From Thermicanus aegyptius DSM 12793 (GTDB taxonomy: Bacteria > Bacillota > Bacilli > Thermicanales > Thermicanaceae): a DNA stretch of 64,000 nucleotides. How positions within the stretch are numbered: the first letter of the stretch is position 1; the number at the start of each line of letters is the position of its first letter. Of the stretch, positions 52,930 to 62,640 are shown in pieces. Position numbers and translations under genes: made by a program. The stretch covers positions 2,976,698-3,040,697 of the forward strand of contig NZ_KI783301.1 of assembly GCF_000510645.1 (NCBI RefSeq), in the 5' to 3' direction. The notes beneath the pieces were generated by a model. It was not told the DNA's origin. It saw only the letters and a program-made list of their open reading frames with translations, and searched no databases.

Positions 52930-53034
52930 CTCTCTCCAACTCCTCCAAAACCCCTTTGTAAGGTTTTCTCTATCTCTATCCTATACCTGTCTTAATATGT
53001 AAGAAGTATACGCCAAAAATGAAGGTTTGTGAAG

Positions 53035-53826
53035 TTAACCCAGATGATAAAATGCCTTCGTGTTGTTTAATATTTGCAAAGCCGCCACATCGGGGTCAAT
53101 CCCTTTGATCTCCGCTATTTTTTCAATCGATTTCCGAATCATACGAGGATGGGTAAGTTCCCCGAGGAACGGGCCTTCGAAAGGCCAGGGTCCATCCGTC
53201 TCCACCATCATTCGTTCGATGGGATACATCGAAACGAGCTTCTGGATCTCTTCCTCATAACAGACATCCGGAGTGATTGAGATAAAGTAACCCCGACCCG
53301 CCATGCGGCGGGTCACCTCCTCCGGCCCTTTATACCAATGAAAATGCGCCTGTGTCATCTGATGTTTCTCCAAAAAATCACAGGCGATCTCCGCATCTTC
53401 ATAAACCGCATGGAGGACAATCGGCTTCCCTAGCGATTTTGCTAATAGAATGAATTCTTCCAACAAAGCGATATAGGAGGCATAGTCAAGTTCTTCCCCT
53501 TTTCCCTCCGCTTCTTTTCTCGTATAATAGGGAAGACCCACTTCCCCCACCGCCACCATCTCATGGCTGTGAGAAATCATCCATTGAAGGAGCATTTCCT
53601 TTTCAGATGAATTGGGCAAATTTTGTTCAGGATGGTATCCATATGCAGGATGAACCAGGTTGGGATATTTCATGTGAATCTCCCGATTCATTTTGCAGGA
53701 ATCCAAGTCCGTGGAAACCGTGATCAGTCCTTTTATGTTCATGGAACCTGCATCAGCAAGCAACTTTTCCCGTTCTTTGTCATTGTATTGATCCAGATGA
53801 AGATGGGCATCAATGATCGGTATCAT
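53035..53826 (-). CDS. TatD family metal-dependent hydrolase
   Basis: This 263-residue TIM-barrel amidohydrolase has the metal motif DAHLHLD at the N-terminus, VAVGEVGLPYY with the bridging glutamate, IVLHAVYEDAE and the C-terminal aspartate in MMVETDGPWPFEG. TatD proteins are DNases or D-aminoacyl-tRNA/phosphoester hydrolases. This one diverges from the housekeeping TatD (YabD) and lacks its usual neighbours (metG, rnmV, ksgA), so it is a paralogue of unknown substrate. The start at 53826 has AAAGGAG seven bases upstream. Confidence 0.85.
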   Translation of the reverse strand: MIPIIDAHLHLDQYNDKEREKLLADAGSMNIKGLITVSTDLDSCKMNREIHMKYPNLVHPAYGYHPEQNLPNSSEKEMLLQWMISHSHEMVAVGEVGLPYYTRKEAEGKGEELDYASYIALLEEFILLAKSLGKPIVLHAVYEDAEIACDFLEKHQMTQAHFHWYKGPEEVTRRMAGRGYFISITPDVCYEEEIQKLVSMYPIERMMVETDGPWPFEGPFLGELTHPRMIRKSIEKIAEIKGIDPDVAALQILNNTKAFYHLG

Positions 53827-53965
53827 CTTATCTCTCCTTTCACTTACAACCGGGTCCACACATCAAAGTTCATTATTTAGAAAGTTCATTATTTAGGTTC
53901 ATATGATATGGAGGCATGTCTCAATTCTCCTCTTTTGGGCGTGTATTAGCCCTAAGGAAAGGAAG

Positions 53966-53994
53966 AAAAAAGCCATCCCTTCCCAGATGGCTTT
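53966..53994 (-). terminator. hairpin terminator after the Fic relic
   Basis: On the minus strand AAGCCATC-TGGGAAGG-GATGGCTT followed by a T run forms a clean intrinsic terminator. It now follows only a broken gene fragment. Confidence 0.75.
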
Positions 53995-54006
53995 CGCTTC
54001 TATGCA

Positions 54007-54153
54007 CAATTTCCCTTGTATCGAGATAGGTAATTTCCTCATTCTCGTTCTTACCGGAATGGAACGCAAACAGGATGCGGAAGCTGTCGAGGTATTTATC
54101 CAAATCGGCAGCGGATGCAATGTGGTAAGACCGCCACAGGCGGCCGTTTGCTC
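54007..54153 (-). pseudogene. fragment of a Fic family protein
   Basis: The minus strand encodes, without a usable start, NGRLWRSYHIASAADLDKYL followed by DSFRILFAFHSGKNENEEIT and YLDTREIV. This matches the N-terminal inhibitory/recognition part of bacterial Fic proteins, whose usual form is close to NSGKIENDEITYHDTREIF. The frame is preceded by a stop and, after TREIV, turns into unrelated sequence ending in the terminator hairpin, so the catalytic HPFxxGN part is missing. It is a remnant. The remaining bases between 53827 and 54226 hold no gene. Confidence 0.62.
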
Positions 54154-54226
54154 ATATTTATAACCTCTTTCAGCTCTACTTTCAGGACCGCAGATCCCTA
54201 AACACGTTTTATATGAAAGTATTGCT

Positions 54227-54748
54227 TTACATGATCGCTCCATTTTGGCGAAGAAACTCAGCGACGTTATTGTTACCTTGCTTGATCGCAAGAGACAATG
54301 GAGTATCTCCACCTTCAACCCTAGCGTTTACATCAGCTCCATGTTCAATCAATAAGCGAATCATCTCTGTGTTATCATCATGAAAGGCTGCGGTATGCAA
54401 ACATGTATGACCATTGCTATCAAAAATGTTTGTCTGGGCATTGTGTGTGAGAAGAAGTTCAATAACATCCATATTTCGCTCCCCGGCGATTGCGGCATGC
54501 AGCGCAGTATTGGAAGGAATGTAAGAAATCTTGGAATGCGATACGGCATTAACGTCTGCGCCATAATCTAGTAAGACTTGCACGATATCTTTGTTCCCAA
54601 AATGCGCTGCAAATCCTAAAGGTGTAAGTCCATCGCTGTTTTCCGTATTTGCAAGCCTCGGATAAGATCCCAATATTTCTTTGAGCCCAGAAGCATCTCC
54701 TGATTGCACCGACTGAAATAATTCGTCAATGAGATGAGCTAATTCCAT
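54227..54748 (-). CDS. ankyrin repeat protein
   Basis: This 173-residue cytoplasmic protein is made of about four ankyrin repeats: DGLTPLGFAAHFGNKDIVQVLL, SNTALHAAIAGERNMDVIELLL, NGHTCLHTAAFHDDNTEMIRLLIEHGADVNA (longer repeats shown only in part in the gene) and GDTPLSLAIKQGNNNVAEFL. Such repeats bind other proteins; no catalytic domain is present. The start at 54748 has GGAGG eight bases upstream. Partner unknown. Confidence 0.85.
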   Translation of the reverse strand: MELAHLIDELFQSVQSGDASGLKEILGSYPRLANTENSDGLTPLGFAAHFGNKDIVQVLLDYGADVNAVSHSKISYIPSNTALHAAIAGERNMDVIELLLTHNAQTNIFDSNGHTCLHTAAFHDDNTEMIRLLIEHGADVNARVEGGDTPLSLAIKQGNNNVAEFLRQNGAIM

Positions 54749-54808
54749 CCTTTTATCCTCCATTTCGACTGTTTAAAGCAATACCTGTCCATTCCGGATC
54801 CTTTCACC

Positions 54809-55207
54809 TTAACCATCGTTTTTCATTATTTTTATGTAGACTTGCCTACTCCTTGGGCCATCAAACTCGCAAAAATAAATGCCCTGCCATGTTCCAAGCT
54901 TTAATTCGCCATTCTCGATCATGACCATACAGGATGCTCCCATCACGGAGGCTTTCATATGTGCATGAGAATTCCCCTCCGCATGCCGGTATCCGATATT
55001 TTCCGGGAAAGCTTTTTTAAGTCCCAATAAGATATCATGAACCACATCTGGGTCGGCATTTTCATTAATGGTTACGCCCGCCGTCGTGTGAGGAACATAT
55101 AGGATGGCAATGCCATCCTTCACTCCTTTTTTTCTCACCTCTTGTCTGACCATATCTGTAATTTCGATCATTTCTTCCGGTCTGGAGGTTTTTATGGTAT
55201 ATTCCAT
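54809..55207 (-). CDS. YjbQ family protein (UPF0047)
   Basis: This small trimeric beta-rich protein carries family motifs VPHTTAGVTINENADPDV, YRHAEGNSHAHMKASVMG and GTWQGIYFCEFDGPRSRQV. The conserved histidines suggest metal binding. Members have a weak thiamine-phosphate synthase-like activity when over-produced; the true role is not known. The start at 55207 (MEYTIKTSRP) gives 132 residues, the normal size; the GTG at 55231 is possible and both sites have weak ribosome binding sites. Confidence 0.88.
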   Translation of the reverse strand: MEYTIKTSRPEEMIEITDMVRQEVRKKGVKDGIAILYVPHTTAGVTINENADPDVVHDILLGLKKAFPENIGYRHAEGNSHAHMKASVMGASCMVMIENGELKLGTWQGIYFCEFDGPRSRQVYIKIMKNDG

Positions 55208-55343
55208 TTCAGCTTCACCGCTTTTCTTCACATTTCTTTCATAGAATATTTATTTCCATTTTTTTATGATTGAGGAAAATCATACATGGTCCATATTCAC
55301 TTTACAGATTATATCTCAACAGAAAAAAGATCGAGTGATCATA

Positions 55344-55673
55344 TCACGACAAAAAGGTATGAATTAGATTTAAACATTCCGTGACGACCTCATCAGAAAC
55401 TTTACCTCTGATTTGAAATCGGCGGGCACGCCAATCCAAACTCTTCACTTGATCGGTCAGTATCACTCCTTCGAAGGCCAAGCCACCAGGTAATACGACT
55501 TCGAAAGGATACCCTTTCTGTTGGCGTGTAATCGGACAAACGACTGCAAATCCCGTCACTTCGTTAAATGCTTTTGGGGATAGTACAATTCCAGGTCGTG
55601 TTCCCGCTTGTTCATGCCCTGTTTGCGGATTAAAATTAACATAAACAAGGTCCCCTCTTTCAGGTACTTGCAT
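55344..55673 (-). CDS. mazF: MazF/PemK family mRNA interferase toxin
   Basis: This 109-residue endoribonuclease toxin has the family marks RGDLVYVNFNPQTGHEQAGTR (N-terminal beta strands and catalytic arginine), PGIVLSPKAFN, VCPITRQQKGYPFEVVLP and GVILTDQVKSLDWRAR. Its ATG overlaps the last base of mazE, so the pair is coupled. MazF cuts single-stranded mRNA at short sequences; the recognised sequence cannot be predicted. Confidence 0.92.
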   Translation of the reverse strand: MQVPERGDLVYVNFNPQTGHEQAGTRPGIVLSPKAFNEVTGFAVVCPITRQQKGYPFEVVLPGGLAFEGVILTDQVKSLDWRARRFQIRGKVSDEVVTECLNLIHTFLS

Positions 55674-55909
55674 TAGAATAGCTCATTCCCTTCTGCCCCA
55701 AAATCAATGTGAGCATGACGGTTTTCCGGTGTTACCTTCGCCAGAAGCTCTTCTAACGTAGGTTTCTCATTTTTAGGAACTAACAGGATTTTATGATCCT
55801 CTACACGAATCTCCATTTCCGAGCCCTGATGAATGGCCAGTTGCTCCACAATATGGCTGGGGATACGAATTGCCAGGCTATTTCCCCACTTCTGCACCTT
55901 CGTCCTCAC
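55673..55909 (-). CDS. mazE: MazE family antitoxin
   Basis: This 78-residue antitoxin has an N-terminal SpoVT/AbrB-like DNA-binding swapped hairpin (VQKWGNSLAIRIPSHIVEQL) and an acidic C-terminal tail (ENRHAHIDFGAEGNELF) that blocks the toxin. GTG start with AAAGGAG nine bases upstream, below a perfect TATAAT at about 55944-55949. It is of the chromosomal EcoMazE type and not the RHH type found beside Bacillus NdoA, which hints at separate acquisition. Confidence 0.92.
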   Translation of the reverse strand: MRTKVQKWGNSLAIRIPSHIVEQLAIHQGSEMEIRVEDHKILLVPKNEKPTLEELLAKVTPENRHAHIDFGAEGNELF

Positions 55910-56087
55910 GCATATCGCTCCTTTTCTCGCTCTAGACCCATTATATCACCTTCCATGTTCATTGTATATACATCATATAAACGTTACTTCGGAAAGAGGA
56001 TATTCAGTCACGTCATAACAACTGGCTGTTATTTTTTAAAACTTTTGCTCGATACCATATCTTTGTTGGGGTGTGGCAGGTTGCTGA

Positions 56088-56663
56088 ATGTTCAGGAACA
56101 AAACGGAAGCGATACTGGCGCATGAAGCGGTTCATGTTAAAAATCGTGATGTACTTTTGCAGCAACTGGCACGGTTGGTTTTCATTGGGCTTGTCGGCGG
56201 ATTGGTGTTTCTGTTTTATGATGAACTGAAATGGCTTGCCCAAAATCATGTTTTTGTCACCTTTGTATTGGTGTATACGCTGATGTTTCTCTATCCCAAT
56301 TATTTGTCTTTTTTTACCCAGTGGATGGAAGTACGGGCAGATCATCTGGGCGCCTCTTTGCTTTCAGGAGGACATAGGCAGATGGCCGGCGGGCTGACGG
56401 ATTTGGCTCGCGCACAGGAACATGACCTGGAAAAGTCAATGGAATACAGTTTGCCAAACAAACGTTCAATATTGCGAAGTTCGTCAATCCTGGAACAGGT
56501 TGCATGGTTTTGGCGGTTCCTAGAATTTCAGTTTCAATATCATCCCCCGATGTATTGGCGGATTCAAAGCCTTCTACAATGTGTGACGTGGCGGGAAGCG
56601 CGCAAGCATTGGATGATCGATCGGTTCAAGGAGTCGTGTCCGGATGTCGTTTGGAAGAAATAA
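56088..56663 (+). CDS. N-terminally truncated M48/M56-like metallopeptidase
   Basis: Residues 9-22 read AILAHEAVHVKNRD, the HExxH zinc site of M48-type membrane peptidases, followed by two hydrophobic segments (about residues 31-46 and 52-75) and a second-metal-ligand-like glutamate in WMEVRADHLGASLL. In intact M48 proteins about 100 or more residues, including membrane helices, precede HExxH. Here a stop codon lies directly before the ATG and no ribosome binding site is visible. It is probably a 5'-deleted gene, though translation from this ATG would give a 191-residue protein. Confidence 0.6.
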   Translation: MFRNKTEAILAHEAVHVKNRDVLLQQLARLVFIGLVGGLVFLFYDELKWLAQNHVFVTFVLVYTLMFLYPNYLSFFTQWMEVRADHLGASLLSGGHRQMAGGLTDLARAQEHDLEKSMEYSLPNKRSILRSSSILEQVAWFWRFLEFQFQYHPPMYWRIQSLLQCVTWREARKHWMIDRFKESCPDVVWKK

Positions 56664-56821
56664 ATGACCAGACCTCGTTCGGGACTCTCAGTCTAGAGAT
56701 CACATCCATGCCGGACATAGACGAATCATCGCCTCCTTCGTGGAAGGAGGCGACAATCCATTTCCCCATAAGCATTGAAAACATATCGTTCTTCCGGTGA
56801 ACCGGATGAAGGGTTCTTCCT

Positions 56822-58603
56822 TCACACCGTATACTCGCCTACTTCGATGACGAAATCGGCGATCCGTCGCTTTAAAGCGATCCGGTCGATGGGCTGGTAG
56901 CGGGTCAGTTTCCGGAGAAGGGCGAGCTGGGTCTTTAAGCTATCCCCCTCTTCCAGATGGGCGAGGGCTTCCTTCGCCAGCATTTCGATTCTCTCCATCC
57001 CTTCATATACCACCGCTTGGGCGAGATCGATCTTCCTGCTCGATTTCCCTACACCGTTTCTTCCGATCTCCTTTAAAGTCCGGAGGAGGGCGCTCTCCAT
57101 GGCGAAGATCTCCGCCGCCAGATCGGCTGCGTGGGAAAGGATTTCCTGTTCACCCTCCAATTTCTCCTGGTACTTCTGCACCGCCTGGCCGGCCACCAGG
57201 AGGAAGATCTTCTTCGCCATCGCCACCATTTCTTTCTCCTGGGCGAGGGGCTCCGTCCCGATTTCCGCCGGCATGAAGGAAAGGATTTCATTTTGAAAGC
57301 GAAGGGCGGCTCCCATCAGGTCCAGTTCCCCTTTCATCGCCTTTTTCACCAGCGTCCCGGGGACAAGGAGGCGGTTGATCTCATTGGTTCCTTCGAAGAT
57401 GCGGTTGATGCGGGAATCCCGGTACATCTTCTCCACTTCATATTCGGCCATGTACCCGTACCCGCCGTGGATCTGCACCGCCTCATCCACCACATAATCC
57501 AGCACTTCCGTGGCATAAAACTTATTGAGGGAGCATTCGATGGCATATTCGGCGATTCCCTTCGCCACCTCCCGCCCGTCTTCCACCTTCTCTCCGAGGT
57601 ATTCCATCATCTCATCGAAGAGCCCCACGGTCCGGTAGATCATGCTCTCGGCCGCATAGGTGCGAATCGTCATCTCGGCAATCTTGGACTTGATGAGGGG
57701 GAAATTGGCGATCTTCGTCTTAAACTGTTCCCTCTCTTTGGCATATTGAACCGCAAGCTCAATGACCCGTTTCGCTCCGCCAACGCTTCCTGCAGCCAGC
57801 TTGTAACGGCCGATATTTAAAATGTTAAAGGCGATCACATGCCCCCGGCCCACCTCGCCCAGGAGGTTCTCCTTCGGAACCGGTACATCCTGCAGGATCA
57901 AGGTGCGGGTGGAGGATCCTTTAATGCCCATTTTCTTCTCTTCCGGGCCGGTCGATACGCCGGGATCGTCCCGTTCTACGATAAAGGCGCTAAACTTCTC
58001 CCCATCCACCTTGGCGTAGACGATAAAGAGATCGGCGAAACCGGAATTGGTGATCCACTGTTTTTCACCATTGAGAATATAATGGGTTCCTTCCGGATTC
58101 AAAACGGCGGTCGTCTTCGCGCCCAAGGCGTCGGAGCCGGAACCCGGCTCGGTCAGGGCATAGGCGGCCAGCCTTCGTCCGCTGGCCAGGTCAGGAAGAT
58201 ACTTTCTCTTCTGCTCCTCGGTGCCGAAATAGACGATGGGGAGCGTCCCGATCCCCACATGGGCCCCAAAGGAGAGGGCGAAGGAACGGGCAAGGGCAAA
58301 TTTCTCCGCCACCAGCATGGTGCTGATCTTATCCAATCCCAGCCCCTCATATTTTTCCGGGATGTCCCCGGCGAGGAGGCCTAACTCCCCCGCCTTTTTC
58401 AGGAGGTTTACCGTTAGATCAAAGCGGTGATGCTCCTCAATTTCGTCCAGTACCGGCCATACCTCCCCCCTGATGAAGGATTCCGTCGTTTCTCCGATCA
58501 TCTTTTGCTCTTCCGAAAGATCTTCCGGCGTGAAAATCTCCTCCGGGGCTGTCTCCTCAATGAGGAAACTTCCCCCTCGTTTTACGCTCTTCGTCTCAAA
58601 CAT
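56822..58603 (-). CDS. fadE: acyl-CoA dehydrogenase (FadE)
   Basis: This flavoprotein performs the first oxidation of fatty acyl-CoA beta-oxidation. FAD/substrate motifs are AYALTEPGSGSDALG and QWITNSGFADLFIVYAK; the catalytic base region is RIFEGTNEINRLLVPG (about residues 404-419). At 593 residues it has the C-terminal extension of the Bacillus FadE/very-long-chain type. ATG has AAAGGAGG upstream. It is the third gene of the fadN-fadA-fadE set on the minus strand, about 150 bases after fadA. Confidence 0.93.
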   Translation of the reverse strand: MFETKSVKRGGSFLIEETAPEEIFTPEDLSEEQKMIGETTESFIRGEVWPVLDEIEEHHRFDLTVNLLKKAGELGLLAGDIPEKYEGLGLDKISTMLVAEKFALARSFALSFGAHVGIGTLPIVYFGTEEQKRKYLPDLASGRRLAAYALTEPGSGSDALGAKTTAVLNPEGTHYILNGEKQWITNSGFADLFIVYAKVDGEKFSAFIVERDDPGVSTGPEEKKMGIKGSSTRTLILQDVPVPKENLLGEVGRGHVIAFNILNIGRYKLAAGSVGGAKRVIELAVQYAKEREQFKTKIANFPLIKSKIAEMTIRTYAAESMIYRTVGLFDEMMEYLGEKVEDGREVAKGIAEYAIECSLNKFYATEVLDYVVDEAVQIHGGYGYMAEYEVEKMYRDSRINRIFEGTNEINRLLVPGTLVKKAMKGELDLMGAALRFQNEILSFMPAEIGTEPLAQEKEMVAMAKKIFLLVAGQAVQKYQEKLEGEQEILSHAADLAAEIFAMESALLRTLKEIGRNGVGKSSRKIDLAQAVVYEGMERIEMLAKEALAHLEEGDSLKTQLALLRKLTRYQPIDRIALKRRIADFVIEVGEYTV

Positions 58604-58752
58604 CTTCTTCTCCTCCTTTATCCTTTTCCTTTATCCGCAAATTCGCATAGTCCAAACTCCATCAGGGGACCGTCCGACCGTCCGTTCGAATGGTAGAAAT
58701 GTGGAAGCGAGTCTCCGCCCTAACAGGTGAAGAGGGTAGATTTGGCCGTTCC

Positions 58753-59937
58753 CTACTCTCCCACCCGCTCAAAAACCCCGGCGGCTCCCATGCCGCCACC
58801 GATGCACATGGTGACGACCCCATAGCGGGCTTTGCGCCGTCTCATCTCATGCATGAGCGTCACCGTCAGCTTTGCTCCGGTACAGCCCAAAGGATGGCCC
58901 AGAGCGATGGCCCCTCCATTTACATTCACCTTTTCTTCGTCCAGGGAGAGCTCCCGAATCACGGCCAGTGATTGGGACGCGAAGGCTTCATTCAATTCGA
59001 TCAGATCTACCTCATCCAGGGAAATTCCGGCCATCTTCAGCGCTTTTGGGATGGCGTAGATGGGACCGATCCCCATGATCTCAGGTGCCACTCCCGCCAC
59101 CGCAAAGGAACGGTAATAAAGCAGGGGGGGAAGTCCCAGCTCCCTCGCTTTTTCTTCCGACATGATGAGTACGGCGGCCGCCCCATCGCTCGTTTGGGAG
59201 GAGTTTCCCGCCGTCACCGTCCCCCCGAGGCGGAAAGCCGGTTTTAATTGGGAGAGCTTTTCCAGGCTGGTGTCATAGCGAATTCCTTCATCGGTGTCGA
59301 AGAGAAATTCGTGTTCCTCCACCCTCCCTTTCTCATTCAACGCTCGCTGCGTCACTTGAATGGGAATAATCTCCTCCTTAAATTTCCCTTCCTGTACGGC
59401 CTTTGCGGCCCTTTCATGGCTTCGTAAGGCGAAACGGTCCTGATCCTCACGGGAGATCCTATAACGGCGGGCCACCTCCTCGGCGGTGATCCCCATCGAC
59501 ATATAGACTTCGGGGCGATGATCGACCAGCCAGGGGTTGGGAGCCACTTTATGCCCTCCCATTGGGATGAGGCTCATGCTCTCCACACCTCCGGCGATGA
59601 TCACATCGGCAAATCCCAACATGATCCGTTCTGCCGCCATGGCGATCGTTTGAAGTCCTGAACTGCAATATCGATTCACCGTCATCCCCGGGACAGAATC
59701 AGGCAGTCCGGCCCTTAGGAGAATATTCCGGGCCATATTCATCCCTTGCTCTCCTTCCGGGAAAGCACATCCTATGATCACGTCTTCGATCTCCTCCGGC
59801 TTAAGGGTTGGAACCCGGGCGAGGAGGGCTTCAATTACGGCTGCTCCCATATCCTCGGGGCGGACATTCCGGAGACTCCCCTTCGGTGCCTTCCCCACGG
59901 CGGTTCGTACTCCCGCCACAATTACTGCATTCCTCAT
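58753..59937 (-). CDS. fadA: acetyl-CoA acyltransferase (thiolase, FadA)
   Basis: This 394-residue thiolase cleaves 3-ketoacyl-CoA to acetyl-CoA and a shortened acyl-CoA. The nucleophile cysteine is in [16 protein letters not shown] (about residue 90), with [29 protein letters not shown] (catalytic His) and [17 protein letters not shown] (second Cys). ATG has AAAGGAGAG upstream. Its place after fadN matches B. subtilis. Confidence 0.95.
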   Translation of the reverse strand: MRNAVIVAGVRTAVGKAPKGSLRNVRPEDMGAAVIEALLARVPTLKPEEIEDVIIGCAFPEGEQGMNMARNILLRAGLPDSVPGMTVNRYCSSGLQTIAMAAERIMLGFADVIIAGGVESMSLIPMGGHKVAPNPWLVDHRPEVYMSMGITAEEVARRYRISREDQDRFALRSHERAAKAVQEGKFKEEIIPIQVTQRALNEKGRVEEHEFLFDTDEGIRYDTSLEKLSQLKPAFRLGGTVTAGNSSQTSDGAAAVLIMSEEKARELGLPPLLYYRSFAVAGVAPEIMGIGPIYAIPKALKMAGISLDEVDLIELNEAFASQSLAVIRELSLDEEKVNVNGGAIALGHPLGCTGAKLTVTLMHEMRRRKARYGVVTMCIGGGMGAAGVFERVGE

Positions 59938-60139
59938 CTTCCCTCTCCTTTCTATTCCTTGATCTCTACATTGACACCTTTATCACTTGAACGTATCCTT
60001 CTCCTTCGCTCTCTTATCGAACGTGTTTTGTCGCTCCCATCAAGCCATCGTAGAGATGGCCTCCCTCTCGCTCAGGGAAAATAAAGAGGTATTTCTTCCA
60101 TCATCTCTATAATTTTGATATTCCGATCCAGCGTATGGG

Positions 60140-62536
60140 TCAGTTCCGCAGCGGTTTTCCCTTCGAGAGCATATATTGCATTCTAGCTTGCGTTTTCGGT
60201 TCTCCAGCCAGGCTTAGGAAGGCTTCTCGCTCCAGATCGAGGAGATACTCCTCCTCCACCTCCGTTCCTGCAGGCAGACGCCCCCCTGCAAGCACAAAGG
60301 CTAGCTTCTCGGCGATCTTCTGGTCATGTTCACTAATATAGCCCGCCTGCCTCATGGAGTAGGCACCTAACTTCATCACCGCATAGCCCGGCTCACCGAC
60401 CACCTTGATCTTTCTTTTTTGCGGCGGCTGATACCCTTTTTGGGCCAACGCCAAAACCTTCTGTTTCGCGTCATAGAGGAGGTGATCCGGATGGATGCTG
60501 ATCGTGTCGGTTGGGCGCATATACCCTAATTTTTTCGCTTCCAGCGCGCTGGTGGAGACTTTGGCGAAGGCGATCGTTTCAAAGACTTGATTCACATAGG
60601 GTTGGAGATCAGCCTTCGACCCTTCCGGAATCCGCTCCATGAAACGGATGAGAAGCTCTTTGGTTCCCCCTCCTGCAGGAATAAGCCCCACTCCCGTCTC
60701 TACCAACCCCATGTACGTCTCGGCGGATGCCTGAATGAGGCTGCCGGCTGCGGCAACCTCATACCCGCCCCCCAAGGTCATCCCAAAAGGAGCGGCAACG
60801 ATCGGCTTCGGGAAGTACTTCAGGCTCATGGTAAATCTCTGAAACTCGCGAACGAGCAGATCCAATTCATCCCAATTCTCGTCTTGGGCCTCCAACAACA
60901 TCATCATTACATTGGCCCCGGCACTGAAATTCTTCCCTTGATTTCCAATGACCAGGCCTTCGTAATTCCTCTCCGTCTCTTCCAGGGCAAAGCGGGCCAC
61001 CTGAATGATATCGCTTCCAAGGGCGTTCCCGGTCGAATGAAATTCCAGGCATAAGACGCCGTCACCCAAGTCGATCAGGCTGGCGCTCTTGTTCCCCTTC
61101 ACCTCTTTCCCTTCTTCTTTTAACCGTTCTAAGGAAATGAACTCCGGCCTTTCCTCCACCTTCCGGTAAGAACCCTTTAAATATTGGAAAATCCCTTCCC
61201 GATCCGTTCGGTAAAATCCTTTGATTCCGGATCGAAGCATCTCTTCAATCCAATCGGGAAGGTTTTCGCCCTCTTCCTTCATGCGGCGGGTCGCTTTTTC
61301 AAAGCCGATCGCCTCCCATAGTTCAAAGGGGCCCAGCTCCCATCCAAAACCCCATTTCATCGCCTGATCGATGGAGACGAGATCTTCGGATATCTCTCCC
61401 ACTTTCTCCGCCGCATAGAGGAGGGTGCGCTTCGTCACGTTCCACGCGATCTCACCCGCCCGGTCCTTCGCATAGAGGAGCGTGCGGAGCCGTTCCTTCC
61501 GATCCCCCGTCTTCGCCGCCTGCAAGGAAGGCGCGGCCAGCTTCCTCCGGGGACGGTAAGAAAGGCTCTCTATATCTAAGGCAAGGATCTCCTTTTCCCC
61601 ATTTTGCTTTACTTGCTTATAAAAACCCTGACCGGTCTTTGATCCCAGCATTCCCCGGGAGAGCATCTCCTCCATAAAGGGGGGAATGTGAAAGATGCTC
61701 TTCTCTTTTGGATCCTCCACATTCTCATAGACATTCCGAGCCACATGGACAAAGGTATCCAGCCCCACCACATCGAGGGTGCGGAAAGTGGCGCTTTTGG
61801 GACGACCCAGGGGCGGGCCCGTCACCGCATCCACTTCATCGACGCCGTACCCTCCCTTCAGCATCTCATCCACCGTCACCATCAGCCCGTAAGTTCCGAT
61901 GCGGTTGGCGATAAAGTTGACCGTATCCTTGCAGAGAACCACCCCTTTGCCGAGGATCCGCTCCGCAAAATCCTTCATAAACCGCACCACGTCGGGATCG
62001 GTCTCCTGGTGAGGAATAATCTCCAGGAGCTTCATATAACGGGGCGGATTAAAGAAATGGGTGCCCAGGAAATGGCGGCGAAAATCCTCACTCCTTCCTT
62101 CCGCCATGGCCGTGATGGAGATGCCGGAGGTATTGGAGCTTACGATGCTGCCCGGCCGGCGATAGGTTTCGATCTTCGCCAGAACCTCCTTTTTGACCTC
62201 CAAGCTCTCCACCACCACTTCGATGATCCAATCCGCCTTCTTCAATCGGTCCAGATTATCTTCCAGATTCCCGGGGGTGATCAGGTCGATCCGCCCTGGA
62301 TCGTACAGGGGGGCCGGGCTCGCCTTAAGAAGTTTGTTCTTCCCCTGTTCGGCCAAACGGTTCCTTACCTCCCTCTTATCCAGGCTTAATCCTTTTGCTT
62401 CCTCCTCCGGTGTAAGCGATTTCGGCACAATGTCCAGTAAGTCACTCCGAATCCCCACATTGGCCAAGTGGGCAGCGATCCCTGCCCCCATCACACCGGA
62501 GCCGATGACGGCTACTCTCTTAATGCTGCGCGACAA
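60140..62536 (-). CDS. fadN: 3-hydroxyacyl-CoA dehydrogenase / enoyl-CoA hydratase (FadN)
   Basis: This bifunctional beta-oxidation enzyme (798 residues) has the dehydrogenase first: the NAD-binding motif VAVIGSGVMGAGIAAHLA is at the N-terminus and HFFNPPRYMKLLEIIPH near residue 160 carries the catalytic His. The enoyl-CoA hydratase/isomerase domain is at the C-terminus (SAGANVMMMLLEAQD and GMTLGGGYEVAAAGSL). This order is opposite to E. coli FadB and matches Bacillus FadN. TTG start with GGAGGG six bases upstream. It is the first gene of the operon, under a FadR box. Confidence 0.95.
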   Translation of the reverse strand: MSRSIKRVAVIGSGVMGAGIAAHLANVGIRSDLLDIVPKSLTPEEEAKGLSLDKREVRNRLAEQGKNKLLKASPAPLYDPGRIDLITPGNLEDNLDRLKKADWIIEVVVESLEVKKEVLAKIETYRRPGSIVSSNTSGISITAMAEGRSEDFRRHFLGTHFFNPPRYMKLLEIIPHQETDPDVVRFMKDFAERILGKGVVLCKDTVNFIANRIGTYGLMVTVDEMLKGGYGVDEVDAVTGPPLGRPKSATFRTLDVVGLDTFVHVARNVYENVEDPKEKSIFHIPPFMEEMLSRGMLGSKTGQGFYKQVKQNGEKEILALDIESLSYRPRRKLAAPSLQAAKTGDRKERLRTLLYAKDRAGEIAWNVTKRTLLYAAEKVGEISEDLVSIDQAMKWGFGWELGPFELWEAIGFEKATRRMKEEGENLPDWIEEMLRSGIKGFYRTDREGIFQYLKGSYRKVEERPEFISLERLKEEGKEVKGNKSASLIDLGDGVLCLEFHSTGNALGSDIIQVARFALEETERNYEGLVIGNQGKNFSAGANVMMMLLEAQDENWDELDLLVREFQRFTMSLKYFPKPIVAAPFGMTLGGGYEVAAAGSLIQASAETYMGLVETGVGLIPAGGGTKELLIRFMERIPEGSKADLQPYVNQVFETIAFAKVSTSALEAKKLGYMRPTDTISIHPDHLLYDAKQKVLALAQKGYQPPQKRKIKVVGEPGYAVMKLGAYSMRQAGYISEHDQKIAEKLAFVLAGGRLPAGTEVEEEYLLDLEREAFLSLAGEPKTQARMQYMLSKGKPLRN

Positions 62537-62608
62537 ACCAATCCCTCCTCTTGAATGGTCTCACTTTTACTTTTATTCCGGAGCCGGCTCCTTCAGTCGT
62601 ACGGTGCG

Positions 62609-62626
62609 TGAATGAATACTCATTCA
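62609..62626 (-). promoter_or_regulatory. FadR (TetR-type) operator upstream of fadN
   Basis: TGAATGAATACTCATTCA is an almost perfect 18-base palindrome and matches the Bacillus FadR (YsiA) site TGAATGA-NTA-NTCATTCA. It lies just past the predicted transcription start of fadN. Confidence 0.88.
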
Positions 62627-62640
62627 TTATTCTTTCTATT

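Noticed and set aside
56728-56751. GCCTCCTTC/GAAGGAGGC hairpin downstream of fadE
   Set aside because: A strong stem but no T-run on either side, so I do not call it an intrinsic terminator; it could still be a processing or stability element.
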